DNA of 64,000 bases, from the NCBI RefSeq assembly GCF_017916325.1, contig NC_090171.1, forward strand, positions 1,539,501 through 1,603,500. The letters are read 5' to 3'. The notes below the pieces were generated by a model. It worked only from the letters and a program-made list of their open reading frames with translations, was not told where the DNA came from and made no database searches. Positions 20,708-31,500 of this stretch are shown here, piece by piece (the stretch's first letter is position 1; each line of letters starts with the position of its first letter). The stretch is from Leishmania martiniquensis (Eukaryota; Euglenozoa; Kinetoplastea; Trypanosomatida; Trypanosomatidae). Position numbers and translations under genes: made by a program.

Positions 20708-21458
20708 GAAATGTTTGCGTCACCCCAGTGGGTGGGCAACGTTGAACTGCACTCACTTCGCTCTCACGATATGCTCCGGTTGAGTAGGGCTGGCTGAGGT
20801 TAGGATGGGAGTGGAAGCGGCCCGGCGCAATGACCCTCAAGAGCCGTTCTCGGTGATGTGCCCGCTCACTCCTGGGGCCTCCTTTTTTTCTCGGCCTCTT
20901 CCCCCCCTCTCCCTTCCGCGGCGAACTTATTCCTCTCGCTGCCGCCGCCATACCAAGAGGATAGACGACTTCCTTTCGGTATTTTTGACAGATTCTTGTC
21001 GCGATGCCGATTCTTCACCCTTCTCTGTAGTTTCTGCACACGGTCGTGCACTCGCTTTGTGGCCACGGCCGCGGCAGTCCCCCCCTCCCTTCTCTCTCTG
21101 CCTTTCCCCCTGGGGAAGAGACGAGGAAGGAGGAGGGGGGTCGAGGTGAGGAGAGACACAATCATTTGCCTCATTTGTGGGCGTTTTTTTTAAAGCGCAT
21201 CGTTGGCTTATCGTGGGCGCCAACGTTCTGTGGTTCGCGCTCGCCGTCGACAAGTTGGGAAAATGTCGCACAAGCACAGGCGCGCGACGCACAGAGAAAA
21301 AGGGTGAAGGGTACGAGGAGAGAGCCGCGACGGTAAAGCAGTCTACAAGGGTGGCGCGGCTCCATGTGATCTACTCGCCCAGAACGTCATTGGGTATTAT
21401 GTTCAAAGAAGATAGGCTGCACTCCGGAGCAGAGGGGAAGGGGGGACAGATGTGGCGC

Positions 21459-21498
21459 CTCTCCTCCTCTCTCTTTTTTTGCTGCCGGGGCTCACCAG
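21459..21498 (+). promoter_or_regulatory. Candidate spliced-leader acceptor for the Rieske gene
   Basis: A C/T tract with a run of T is followed, after a short G-rich gap, by AG at 21497-21498. The resulting 5' UTR would be about 120 bases to the ATG at 21620. This placement agrees with rejecting the GTG at 21452 as a start. Confidence 0.5.
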
Positions 21499-21619
21499 CT
21501 CCTCCATACCCCCTCCATCGACTGTAGCAGGCAGGCCTCCGTCTCTCTGCACTTCTCCCGACGGTGTGAGCATTATCCTCTCCCTCTCTCCGCTTTGCCT
21601 CCTACATGCGGCCTCACTC

Positions 21620-22300
21620 ATGACACGTGAAGAAGAGCAGAGAGCCACCACGCACATACACGTGTACGAGCGCACTTTTACTCGGCCACAGCATCTCATC
21701 GCCTCCCTATTGCAGATGCCTATCCACCAATACGACGGCTGGTCATATGAGCGACTTCGGCAGCAACGCAATCGAGCCCACTTCTTGCTCGAGGATCCGT
21801 ACCGCTACGTGACGGTGCTGCTAGTATCAAAGCGGGGCCAGCCTGATGAGCTGAAGTGCATTGACAGTCCCTGTTACCACGCTGCCGGCCCACTGGGCGA
21901 GGGCGACATTGTGGAAATTGAGGATCTTCTTTGCCTGCGCTGCCCATGGCACCGGTATCTTGTCAACATCGAGAACGGGGAAGAGATTCTTCTCAAGGTG
22001 GACCCCAACTCCGAGCAAGGGGCTGGTATGGTCGGCCGCCATGCCGCCCTGCCCACTTACCCCATGCACGTAGCCGATCCGTCCGCTGGGGGCGTGATGG
22101 TGGTACACGGGAAGAAGGTGCAGCGAGTGCACCGTGCTTGGCTTGAGGAAGCCACCGGCATCCTGTCCATTGAGGTGGCAGATGAGGCGGTCATGCGACA
22201 GCATCCCGTCCAATCTGACAAGCCGGCCAGCAGCGTAAAAAACGGCGGCATCTGCATGCAGATCTTTGACATTAAGGCACGGGGTCTTGACAAGTTGTGA
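21620..22300 (+). CDS. Small Rieske [2Fe-2S] protein, RFESD-like
   Basis: The protein has 226 residues from the first in-frame ATG; a second ATG at 21716 would give 194. It carries a Rieske cluster-binding signature: Cys85-x-His87 (CYHAAGPL) and Cys108-x-x-His111 (CPWHRY), 20 residues apart, with the conserved GPL between them. The order and spacing resemble the soluble animal protein RFESD and the ferredoxin-like parts of Rieske oxygenases. There is no transmembrane segment as in the cytochrome bc1 subunit and no oxygenase catalytic domain, so this should be a soluble electron carrier or sensor. The C-terminal half after residue 130 is not characteristic. The redox partner is unknown, and none of the neighbours suggests one. 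Confidence 0.88.
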   Translation: MTREEEQRATTHIHVYERTFTRPQHLIASLLQMPIHQYDGWSYERLRQQRNRAHFLLEDPYRYVTVLLVSKRGQPDELKCIDSPCYHAAGPLGEGDIVEIEDLLCLRCPWHRYLVNIENGEEILLKVDPNSEQGAGMVGRHAALPTYPMHVADPSAGGVMVVHGKKVQRVHRAWLEEATGILSIEVADEAVMRQHPVQSDKPASSVKNGGICMQIFDIKARGLDKL

Positions 22301-23142
22301 GCACGCTCGCATACGCGCACGCGCGTGGTATCGTATCGGGCGCCACCGCCTTTCTCTCGAACGCAATTTTCGGTGCTCATTAAGAAGGGGTTGCAGTGAT
22401 GACGTGCACACAGGGAGAGAAGTAAGGGCATGGGGCTCGGAAGGAGCTCGTGGCCCCCGCCTCGGCTCTTCTCCGCTGTCTAGGACTGCTTCCCTAGTCT
22501 CAGCAAGCGGGCATCCATGCGCAGCATTGCTTCTCGATCCTCATTGCCCCCCCTTCCTCCCTCTCTCCCCCTTCTTTAGTGCCCTAACCTCGCACCTTGA
22601 CGAAGTGCCTGCTCCCTTCGAAGTGGTGCTGAGTGCAATGTAAAATGAGCAGATTCGCCACCCCCCCTCCCCCCTCTTGTAGGCTGTTTCGCTGCAGCTT
22701 TTCGCTTACTGGTTTTCATACGCCATGAGGTGGGGAAGCGAGGTGATGAGAGGTATTGCCGCTGCTACTGCTTTTTTCACACGCTGGCCTGTGTTTTCCT
22801 CGCACTCGAATGGAAGCCATGGCGAATACAGGTCGTCTCCCCTCCATAGACCACCGCCATCATGCGGGGAATGTGTCCGGCTTCCATTTGCTTCACGGGA
22901 GCTCTGAAGGTAATGAGCATAATCAGCGAGAGGCTATCGCACGGACCAATGGCGCAGGTTTCTTTGTTGCGTTCCGATTACCTACCCCCAGAAAAAAAAA
23001 CTGGCTGGCGCCTTCCCTCCAGTCTTGTGGAGGCCAGCAGACACCTCAGCTGGAAGATTTCCCCTTCCGCTTGCTCACCTGCTTTCCTTTGCTGCGCCTT
23101 TTCGCCTTCCACTCTGCACCGGCGTGACACCACCAGCAGAAG

Positions 23143-23193
23143 CACACACACACACAATATATCTATATCTATATATATATACATATATATATA
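23143..23193 (+). repeat. CA tract followed by AT microsatellite
   Basis: A run of CA dinucleotides passes directly into a run of AT with occasional C. It is the most AT-rich short stretch noticed in the window, in otherwise GC-rich DNA. Confidence 0.9.
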
Positions 23194-23457
23194 GCCCATC
23201 ACCTCCTCGTTACAGTAGCGGGCTTGTGCTGCTCCGTCACGTGGTGCTGCCCACACACGCCACCATATTAGCGCGTACGCTTTCTCTCTTGTCCGACCTG
23301 CTCCACTACGGCGGACCTTTCCCGTAAACCGAGGAAGACATATTTCCTTTACGTGCACCCATTCTAGGTGTGTCTGCGTACCTTCTTCGAGGCCCTACGT
23401 GCGGCGCAGCGGCATCCGGACTCGTCTACATCTTGTGCTTCTCATCCGTTGACGAGC

Positions 23458-23503
23458 GCCTTCCTCTTGGCATCTCCGTTCCTCTCTCTCTATCTGCCAC
23501 GAG
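23458..23503 (+). promoter_or_regulatory. Candidate spliced-leader acceptor for the PEX3-like gene
   Basis: A C/T-rich tract (TTCCTCTCTCTCTATCTGCC at its core) precedes the AG at 23502-23503. The predicted 5' UTR is about 240 bases. Confidence 0.45.
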
Positions 23504-23743
23504 GGGCCATTAGCCCCTCTTGCCTCGACGTGGTGCTCAGTGGCGAGAGTGTGTTGACACGAGACGCGAAAAGAAGCGAAGAGTTGAGGTGAAGAATAGG
23601 ATACGAAGGCGCCGAGACTCGAGGACAGTGACGCGTGAGAAGCACCCCTTTTTGAAGCTACGCATCTGCGCCCATAAACTGACAGACGGGCACAGGAGGC
23701 CCGCACATCACAGCAGCGACAACAGCACCGAAAGGGTGGGCAA

Positions 23744-25321
23744 ATGGACAGCATGTCAAATCCGCTCATCAGCAGTGTCGCTGATATCTCGCTCTCGGAT
23801 GCACAGATCCGGTCCTATGGCCGGTGGCTCGTCGCCGTAATCGGAGCCTACTACGTGGTCAGATCCTGGCAGAAGGATGTGCCCGCCGATGTCCAGGTTG
23901 CAATCACAGGCCACATGGTTCAAGGCTACGACCGCAGCACCATCACTACCCGCCTGGAGCAGCGCCATATCCGCCAGCTTCTCCAAACATTTACCGGACT
24001 GAATGAGCTGCGCCAGCAACTGCGCTCAGAGACGGACAAAGAAGCGAAGCTGCGCGGATGGCAACGAGTGTTTCGGCTGACGCTAATCAGCATTGCCGCC
24101 ATCAACTATACACACAGCCTCACGATTTCGCTACTGGCGGTCAAGAACATGGTTCGAGTGCTTGTCTTCCTGCTGAGTCGTCGCGAGAGCGCGGCACAGT
24201 CCAGCAGTCGAAGCGGCCCTGCCTCGACTGTCCGGGCGTGGTGGTCAGGTGGGTGGCGCGGCGGTTTGACCGGCATCATGGTGGAGTCGATGATGGAAAA
24301 GTTGGCGGCGCAGGCGAGTCAGCAGGCCTCGCCGTTTGTAGACGCAGAGCTCGAAGAGGAGGAGGTGGTGACGGAAAGGCCTCGGCAACAGCCCGTACCG
24401 CCGCCGATCGATGGCTTGACCGCCTTCGTTCAGGCGCAGCAGCAGCAGATGGTGGAGGCGGTGCAGGGGGAGAGTCTGCGCCAGGTGGAGCAGGCGTTCT
24501 CGGTACGCGCAATGCTGGAGGTAGCGGTGCCACGTATCGTCGCATGTGCCGCAGCTGCGGTAGACAGCGCGATTGCGGCGAGGCCGGTGCACCTCTTCAG
24601 CATCAGCGGCATTGTCCGCGCTGTGGACCTGCGTAGCCTTTTGCGGGACATTTCCCTTGGAATGGAGCGGCGCGCTTGCGTTGCGGAGTGGGTGCGGCAG
24701 CCTCACCTATCTTCGATGCCTATATACCCCCTGCGCAACGGTGCGAGCTCGTCCCCATCGGCCTCACCGCCAAGGCACGTAGAGGCGAGCAAGGGTCGCG
24801 CGCATCTAGACGAAGAGGAAGAGCTGCTCGACGAGCCAGACCAGTCTGTGACGTCATCGGAGGACATCATTGAGTTTCCTCACGGGTCTACGACACTACT
24901 GCGCTCCGATGGTCGCCCCGTTCGCCGCCGCGCTGGCGACTGCCGCGAGGACCACATTATTGGAGAGATTTTCGGCCGCCGGCTCACGGCGGAGGAGGAG
25001 GCGCTGCAGGAGGAGGCGATGCGCCGCGATCATCTCCTGAAGGGGCAGATGGCGGGGTTCTTCACAGAACTCGCACACAGTGCCAGCTTTGGGGAGCTTT
25101 GTATCACGTATGCTGCAGAGCTGCTGGCGACGCAGTTCAAAGAGGCGGGCGACATCACCCGCGTCAAGACGTATGACGCGGCGACAGACACGGCCAAGAT
25201 GGCCATGGTGATTGCCGCCCTTGACAACTGCCGGCTGGCGGCATTGGAGGAGGAATGCGAAGTAAAGCCGTACATGCGGCTCTTCTGCGAGGAGACTATT
25301 CGCGCGACTTGTGCGCGTTGA
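23744..25321 (+). CDS. PEX3: Probable PEX3-like glycosomal membrane peroxin
   Basis: This 525-residue protein starts at an ATG. It has a short N-terminal membrane segment (about residues 26-40, WLVAVIGAYYVV) followed by a basic residue, then a helical region with two conserved-looking patches: RHIRQLLQTF-type helix (about 72-92), and a hydrophobic helix near 105-145 starting GWQRVFRLTLISIAAINYTHS. This order of N-terminal anchor, spacer and long amphipathic helix resembles PEX3, the membrane receptor for PEX19 that inserts glycosomal or peroxisomal membrane proteins. The middle (about 150-230 and 330-390) is low complexity. PEX3 of trypanosomatids is known to be very divergent, so this call rests on topology and weak residue similarity. 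If not PEX3, it is an unassigned single-pass membrane protein. Confidence 0.6.
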   Translation: MDSMSNPLISSVADISLSDAQIRSYGRWLVAVIGAYYVVRSWQKDVPADVQVAITGHMVQGYDRSTITTRLEQRHIRQLLQTFTGLNELRQQLRSETDKEAKLRGWQRVFRLTLISIAAINYTHSLTISLLAVKNMVRVLVFLLSRRESAAQSSSRSGPASTVRAWWSGGWRGGLTGIMVESMMEKLAAQASQQASPFVDAELEEEEVVTERPRQQPVPPPIDGLTAFVQAQQQQMVEAVQGESLRQVEQAFSVRAMLEVAVPRIVACAAAAVDSAIAARPVHLFSISGIVRAVDLRSLLRDISLGMERRACVAEWVRQPHLSSMPIYPLRNGASSSPSASPPRHVEASKGRAHLDEEEELLDEPDQSVTSSEDIIEFPHGSTTLLRSDGRPVRRRAGDCREDHIIGEIFGRRLTAEEEALQEEAMRRDHLLKGQMAGFFTELAHSASFGELCITYAAELLATQFKEAGDITRVKTYDAATDTAKMAMVIAALDNCRLAALEEECEVKPYMRLFCEETIRATCAR

Positions 25322-26319
25322 CGCACGCCGCTGCCCCCCCACCCTCCCCTCGAAGTCTTCGTTTCAGTGCAAAATCCTTAGCTTGTGCGCATGCCTGCTC
25401 GTGTGTAAGCTGCCCACGAACGCAGTGCGGAGGGTGCCGTGTGTCTCCACATCAATCGATGTGCTAACCATCGTAAATGCTTCTATAAAGGTGAGATGAG
25501 ACAGGCACGAGAGAGACGGAAAACGAAAGCGACCCTGTGGTTTCTCGAGGCAGTGACGGATGCCTCACCCGTCCCACCCCGTCTCTCCGGAGGAAAGCGA
25601 ACAGAACATGCACAAGCTCTGTGTTCTGCGCCGCTCTGTGATACTGACTAACCCTCGCCCTCCACTCTTCCCCTCCCTCCCACCCTCGCCCTGAGGGCTA
25701 CAAGACGTAGGCCAGTAAGGAGGTGCTGCTCTGGCCGCACTCGTATGCTTCATTTTTTCTCGCTCTGGCTCTCGTTGCACTCACCCTGGAAGATGTATCA
25801 AACTTCAGAGACGTGGCGTAGTGGCATGGGGATTGTGTGATGAGCGAGGCCGCCTCTCAGCTCTGCGTTTTTTTCCTTTTCGTCTCCGCAGTCTGCCTTC
25901 AGATCTTTTCCTCATCTGTGCCGCCCATCTCCTTAAGTTCTCTCTTCCTATTCCTGCAGCGTGCACCTGCAACTTTTGCCTATCTCTGTGTGTGTCTGTG
26001 TGTGTGTGTGTGCCTTCTGCCGCCACGGAACTATTACGGTGTCTCCTCGCTATTCCATCCCACGTCGCGTCTTTTCCTCTCTCGCGGCTCGACGGAAGGG
26101 TAGCTGCACCTCAACAACAAAACGAGGGGCACACACCCAACCGTGCGCGCGCGTGGAGGGGTGGGGAGCGGCGGATCGGTGGTGCAGACCGCCGTGCCCA
26201 CTGACCTTAAGCGATCGCCTACCGACATACAAGCACCCAGCGAGCGACCTCCAAGCTTAACGCCATATCTGAGGACCTCTGCCTCGCTTACGTATTCCCT
26301 AGCAGAGTAGTGCAGGAAA
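25322..26319 (+). other. Intergenic region, no gene seen
   Basis: This 1-kb spacer has a GT run near 25985-26015 and a good acceptor candidate at 25958. Nothing in it looks coding. Confidence 0.6.
25938..25959 (+). promoter_or_regulatory. Candidate spliced-leader acceptor for GOS1
   Basis: The tract TTCTCTCTTCCTATTCCTG is followed at once by CAG, with AG at 25958-25959. The predicted 5' UTR is 360 bases; a second tract near 26041-26085 would give a shorter one. Confidence 0.45.
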
Positions 26320-27150
26320 ATGGAACCAGAAGCGAGACAAATGGCGGCGTGGGATCGGCTACGCAACGAGGCGCGGCAGACAGATCAGCTCATCGATCAA
26401 CAGCTTCGAAAACTCGAGACGTTGGCACTCTTCGACGAAGAAAGGTTTATCGGGAACGCAGCCGCCTCACCGTGCCCGAAAGTAGTCGGAGCCTCGGACC
26501 TGGTTACCCCAGCGGTGCCAGGCACCTGCTCTAGCCTTCTATATGGGGGCGACTCTAGCCCAATCACAGCGGCCCCGATGCCATTTGAAGATTTAGAATC
26601 GCAGTACCGTAGCGCCGACCGCGACATGGACGAGTTGCTCCGCCGGCTGGAGCAGATTGTGCTGAGCATGGAAGAGGTGTGCAAAGAGCTCGGCCCCACC
26701 TCGGCAGTAGCGCGGCACACAGAACGCTTTCGAGGAGTTTTGACTGAGAAGCAGCAGACACGTCACCGTCTTGCGACGGAGTTCCGACAGCGAAAGGATC
26801 GCTGTGAGCTGTCGGCATGTCGGCGAGCGGGCGACGCGCAGCGACGCAGCGCCTTTGGCGACGATGACGCCAGCAGTGGTGTGCGCATCCTCATGGGCGA
26901 GCAAGCGTCTATTCAACACACGCTGAACCGCGTGAACGGCTTGCTGGAGCAGGCGGAGGGGACGCGGGAGCGACTGCGCATGCAGCGGGAGCGTTTCAAT
27001 GAAATGGGTGACAAGCTGCTGCTTATTGCCGAGCGCATTCCGTTCGTTCAGAATATTCTCCGTCGCATCGACGTTCGTCGGCGTCGAGAAGTGGTGGTAT
27101 TGAGTACTATCATGTCGTCTCTTATGTTCATGTTTGTCTTCTTCTTGTAG
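26320..27150 (+). CDS. GOS1: Golgi Qb-SNARE GOS1/GOSR1 (GS28)
   Basis: This 276-residue protein has the complete layout of the GOS1/GS28 family. An N-terminal helix opens with WDRLRNEARQTD, matching the family start (W-x-x-L-R-x-x-A-R-x-x-E/D). The middle has further helices, with an intervening stretch (about 45-90) of low complexity. The SNARE motif covers about residues 190-245, with Gln222 in LRMQRERF in the place of the central-layer glutamine. Then come RIPFVQNILRRI, a basic juxtamembrane patch and a single C-terminal transmembrane helix (about 255-275). GOS1 works in intra-Golgi and endosome-to-Golgi traffic in a four-helix SNARE complex. The other SNAREs are not in this window. The start is the first ATG and keeps the N-terminal helix. 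Confidence 0.9.
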   Translation: MEPEARQMAAWDRLRNEARQTDQLIDQQLRKLETLALFDEERFIGNAAASPCPKVVGASDLVTPAVPGTCSSLLYGGDSSPITAAPMPFEDLESQYRSADRDMDELLRRLEQIVLSMEEVCKELGPTSAVARHTERFRGVLTEKQQTRHRLATEFRQRKDRCELSACRRAGDAQRRSAFGDDDASSGVRILMGEQASIQHTLNRVNGLLEQAEGTRERLRMQRERFNEMGDKLLLIAERIPFVQNILRRIDVRRRREVVVLSTIMSSLMFMFVFFL

Positions 27151-28510
27151 TGGCTGTGTGTGCACCTATTCGCAAGGCTGGGTCTGACAGCGCTCGTTTG
27201 TTGGACTCACCAACACGCACGCACGCACGGCAGAGGCTCTCTCGATCCTCGTGCCGCTGCGTACTCTTGAGGAAGCTGAGCCTTTTTTCGTCGTGTGGCG
27301 CGTCTTCGTTTTCTCTTCTCCTCCTCCTGCATAGCGACGAGAAACATACGAAGAATGCCGGCATTTCCAAATTTTGAGCCCGGAGTGGCACTCGATCACA
27401 AGGAGTTAAGTACTCTTGAGATCACAAGGTGCGTGCATGTGTGTGTGTGCTGAGGAAGTCTCACCGAATGAGCACCCGTGCCGTGTCGATCTTACCCCGT
27501 TGATGGTGTGAGCGCCGACGCGCTGCCACGCCTGTTTCTCTTCTCCTTTTAGGAGTCTGAGCGTATCCGCCGGCTGCATAGCTGGCAGCTGCGTCACGTG
27601 GACGACGCGGCAGAGGACATGTGCCCTCTCCTTCCCCATGCCTACTTGTCCATCTCCGCCTCTTCTCTCTCGTATCGTTTACCGCTGTTACGGTCACCTA
27701 CGCTTCCATTGACGAAAAAAAAAAGATTGAGGGCTGCAAGCGTGCGTGTGATTGGACCTCCTTTCTTCTCTTCTTCCCCCCTTTTTCTCCCTTGCTTACC
27801 CCTTCTGGCTGCTGTTCTTCAAACTGCACGACCGCCTTCCACCACTGTGCGTGCTCTGAGGAGTCCTGTGTAAGCGTCTCGAGAGCCGTGCGCTGGAGCG
27901 GCACGAATGCACAGAGTTTTGCCTACAGGCTAGTGCAGACACACGTCGCAGCGCTTGCAGCGCCTGTTCCCCTCCTCTCTCCCGTTCCTTTTTTCTGCGT
28001 TTTATTTTGATTTTTCTTGCGAGAGTGCAGCCTTTGTGGTTGCCGCTGCAAACCTCAACAGCGTTGCTTGTCATCATCTCTTTACTGCCTTCCCTCTCAA
28101 CCACCCCAGCCGGCCTTGCCCTCCTCTCCCTTCATCCAGAGCGCCACTTCTTCATGCACGCTGGTATACACATCTGTGTGTGCGTGTGTTGGTATTAATA
28201 CTGCCAGTATTCCTCTCTTCCCTTGTGTCCTTCGAGATCCCCCTTTCTTGTTCCCGTTATACGACCAACTACACTTCTTAGACCATTGCCCCTTCCCCCC
28301 TTTTCCTCAGCAGCACACGTGGGCGTCAGACCTTCACGCACAGGGACACATACACCTATACACACTGGCAGAAAGATAGGCACTTCCTCTGCCTCCCCCT
28401 TCCGTCACGTGGTGTCACCGTGTTGCGCTAGCGGTGGACTTGAAGCCTACGCGCAGCGTAAGAGAAGAGGGACTCTTTGAGGGGTAAAGAGACGACCGAG
28501 AACAACGCCG
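27151..28510 (+). other. Intergenic region, no gene seen
   Basis: This spacer has a poly-A run near 27716-27724, several T/C blocks and a strong acceptor candidate at 28310. No frame has a recognisable domain. Confidence 0.6.
28290..28310 (+). promoter_or_regulatory. Candidate spliced-leader acceptor for the carboxypeptidase gene
   Basis: A dense C/T tract runs straight into TCCTCAG, with AG at 28309-28310. The predicted 5' UTR is 200 bases. Confidence 0.6.
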
Positions 28511-31500
28511 ATGAGCCGTCCAGATGGCGTGAATCGAGAGGAGGCGCGCCCACCGTCGCAGGCCTCCGCATCGCCACGTGTAAGTGTGCCTTCTTTCTCG
28601 GCCTTCCTGTCCTCATCACGGGTGAGCTCTAGCGAGGGAGTGGATGAACGCGAAACGCCACGACACGGGCAGCGTGCGACAGTGCGCCTGGCCTCACCGC
28701 AGCAATGTCAAGCGGAGAGTGTGAAAAGTAGGAGCGCAGTGCATTCTAGCCGCAGCCGTCGGGGCAGTTACGCATCCAGCTTTACAGTGGCGGCAGCTGA
28801 CGCGCGCAGCTGCGCCGGCCGCATCAGCCCACTGCTATCCGTTTCTGGACCCGCTCTGTCTGCCGGGGCTCGTCTTGCACCTGCCCCTACACGCTCACCC
28901 ATTGGCCGGACGCCGGTCAAGTCGCGGCGGGCCGAGACACTGGAGGGGCAAGACATCAGCCCATCAACAGCGTCGCAGCCGCTGCAGCAGGCCTTGCGGC
29001 CGCGCGTCAATGTTTTCAGGACACCTCCGCGTAGTGGTGTGCTCTATCGGCGAGACGTGGCCCCGCGAGCAGGCTCGCCGGCACCCTTAGCTAGCTGTGC
29101 GACTGCAGCACCTGAGCGAGTCTCTGCTGCTTCCACCTCTCCTCCGCCACCTGCAAGCCCTGCGGCTACTTGTGTGCAAGAAGCATGTCCGTGCGATGCA
29201 TCTGTGCCGCTCAGCAGCCGCGATCTACAAGTGTCACTCTCAACGCCCCCCTCACCACACACGCATTCAGGCGGAGAGGTGCGCGGCTGCGACCTGAACC
29301 TCGTCGCCGACAGCAGCACCGACAGTCACGGCTCGGCTCGCAGTTTGCGACCCAACACACCCATTCCCATGCCCTTGTCTCGGTACCGGTCGCGCATGGC
29401 TGCTTTGCTGCCTGCACAGCAGCTGCTGGAGAACGGCTTCTACCTCGCCTCCGATGAGAGCGCGAACTCGAGCTTCTCTGAGACGCCGCGATCGGTTCGG
29501 CGCATCTCTCCATGCAGCAGCTCCTCTGCTTTCACCACAGCGCAGCGGCTGGATCTGAACAGCAGCACCGCTGCTGGTGAAGGACAGACGGCAGCGGCGG
29601 AAACCGGGGCCTCGCCACGTGGCATCCCCAACCTCTGTGATGGTAGAGATCAAAACATTCATAGGCAAAGAAGTGGCAGTGTCGGCAGCAGCGACGCCGA
29701 ATTGGAGGCGGAAAAGGACGTTGGTACATTCGATGAGGGGGACGAGGAACAGGCGGTGCTGACGTACATGGACGCTGGGGCAGAGGGTAGCCATTCAGGC
29801 CGACCATCTTCGTTGAACTTGGCGCCGCCGCCGCCGTTGCTGACGCGTCGAGAGTCGTCGTCTGTGGCAGGGGTAGGCGACCGGCTCATCAGCGACCCAG
29901 AAGCCTTCCACGTGAGCGTCGAAGTCGGCGACACTGAGTTGGACATCGGCGAGTATCCGCCAAGCTGCGTGTCTGCCAGCTCGCCTCCTCATCTGCACCG
30001 TCGCGGCGCATCATCGCAGCGCAACGCCGCTTGCTCCGTGCGCTGCTTGGCTGCGGCTGATCGGCACGCCGTGGTGCCGACGCATCGGCCAGCCAGTAGC
30101 GGCAAAGCGAACGTGGCGCCGTCTGGTGCCGTGCCGGCCTCGCCAGGCAAGCCAGCGACAGTCACTGCAGCGCCAGTGACGCCATCGCGGCAGCACTCAG
30201 CTGCGAACGCATCAGCCTCTTTCCGCCATAGTCTACCAACCACTGGGGCAGGTCACGCGCCGCGAGTGGCCACGTGCGCACCACAAGCTGTGTCACACTT
30301 GGCTCGCCTGCATTCGCCGCCCCTAAGCGAGGAGGAGCTCCGCGAACGGGATTGCAGGCAGCTCAGTCTCTATGAGGCGTTCTTTACGAACCAAAATCGA
30401 AATGCGTGGCTCGTCGACGACCATGTCCTGGCTAAGGTGCTCGAATATGTGCGGATCATGGGATACGAGCACCCGGCCTTGAAGCGCGACCGTACCAAAG
30501 GCCAGCCCTCGCTCTGGAGCAGCAGCAGCGCTATCGCCTCCCCCATCGTGTCGGGCAAGCCGAAGAAGAGGACGACAGCCCCGCTCCCCTTCGCCGCAGG
30601 TGCGCGGAGCGCAAACTCTAAGGCTCCGCTGAGCGCACACGTGTCATCATCGTCTGCGGCCGCCGACGCCGTGGCGGAGGCTCTTGCTCAGTCTGACGTT
30701 GCTGAGACCCCGATTGCCCTGCCCGCGGCTGCCGCGCCATCGGCGCCCGTGGCCACACAGTGCTTCTTGAAGACCGGTAAGCCCCGTTGCGCCGGCCAGT
30801 ATGTAAAGACATCCACGGCGACTGCGGCGGCGCATTTGTTTCTCACCTTCAGTGAGGCCATGCGATGGATTGCAGAACAGGAGTACGTTATCGGCACGGT
30901 GTTGCTGTGTTGCGCGCGGTTTGTTGGTGATGCGGCCGCCGACGGCGCGACGATTAGTGGGGACGGCGGAGCCGATACTGCAGCGTGGCAGCCACGCCGT
31001 GTACTGCTGCAGCGCAGAAAGCCGTGCATCCCTCTGCGGATCCATCCCATCCAGTTCGTCGCCTCCCTGGTGTGCTCGCGGTTTCCTCAGTGGGGTGGCA
31101 TGCCGACCTTCATCCGTGCCTGGGAGACACAGATCCACCTGGTCTTGGGCAGCGCGTCGCCGTCGCATCAGCGCCTCTTCAAGTCTTCCGACGACAGTCT
31201 TTTGCTCAGCTCCGATTGCGAGGGGGGTAATCTGCACCGGGTGGAGCGTGCAGCGGAGCCTTACTCGTTTCTGATTTGGCTGGAGCCGGATCAGGGAAGT
31301 GATAAGCGGATTTGGTTCCGCTTCTCAGTGACGGGGGCGAAGGAGGGGCGGACGCTGCGGTTTCGGCTCATGAACGCGTCACCGCACGCGAAGCTGTATC
31401 GGCAAAACGGTATGGTCCCAGTGTGGCGTGATGGGCTGAGCCAGCCGAACTGGGGGCCCGTGGACGCATGCTCCTTTCGCGCTACGAACCGGGACTTGGA

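Larger units (their letters stand above)
20336..21619 (+). other. Intergenic region with the second arm of the inverted repeat
   Basis: This spacer carries the right arm of the 313-bp inverted repeat starting 60 bases after the poly(A) polymerase stop. Pyrimidine blocks occur near 20880-20920, 21080-21110 and 21459-21480. The frame open from 21452 starts with GTG and only becomes a credible gene from the ATG at 21620. Confidence 0.6.
22301..23743 (+). other. Intergenic region with a CA/AT microsatellite
   Basis: This 1.4-kb spacer contains C-rich blocks near 22540-22580 and 22660-22680, and a CA tract that changes into an AT tract at 23143-23193. No gene is seen. Confidence 0.6.
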
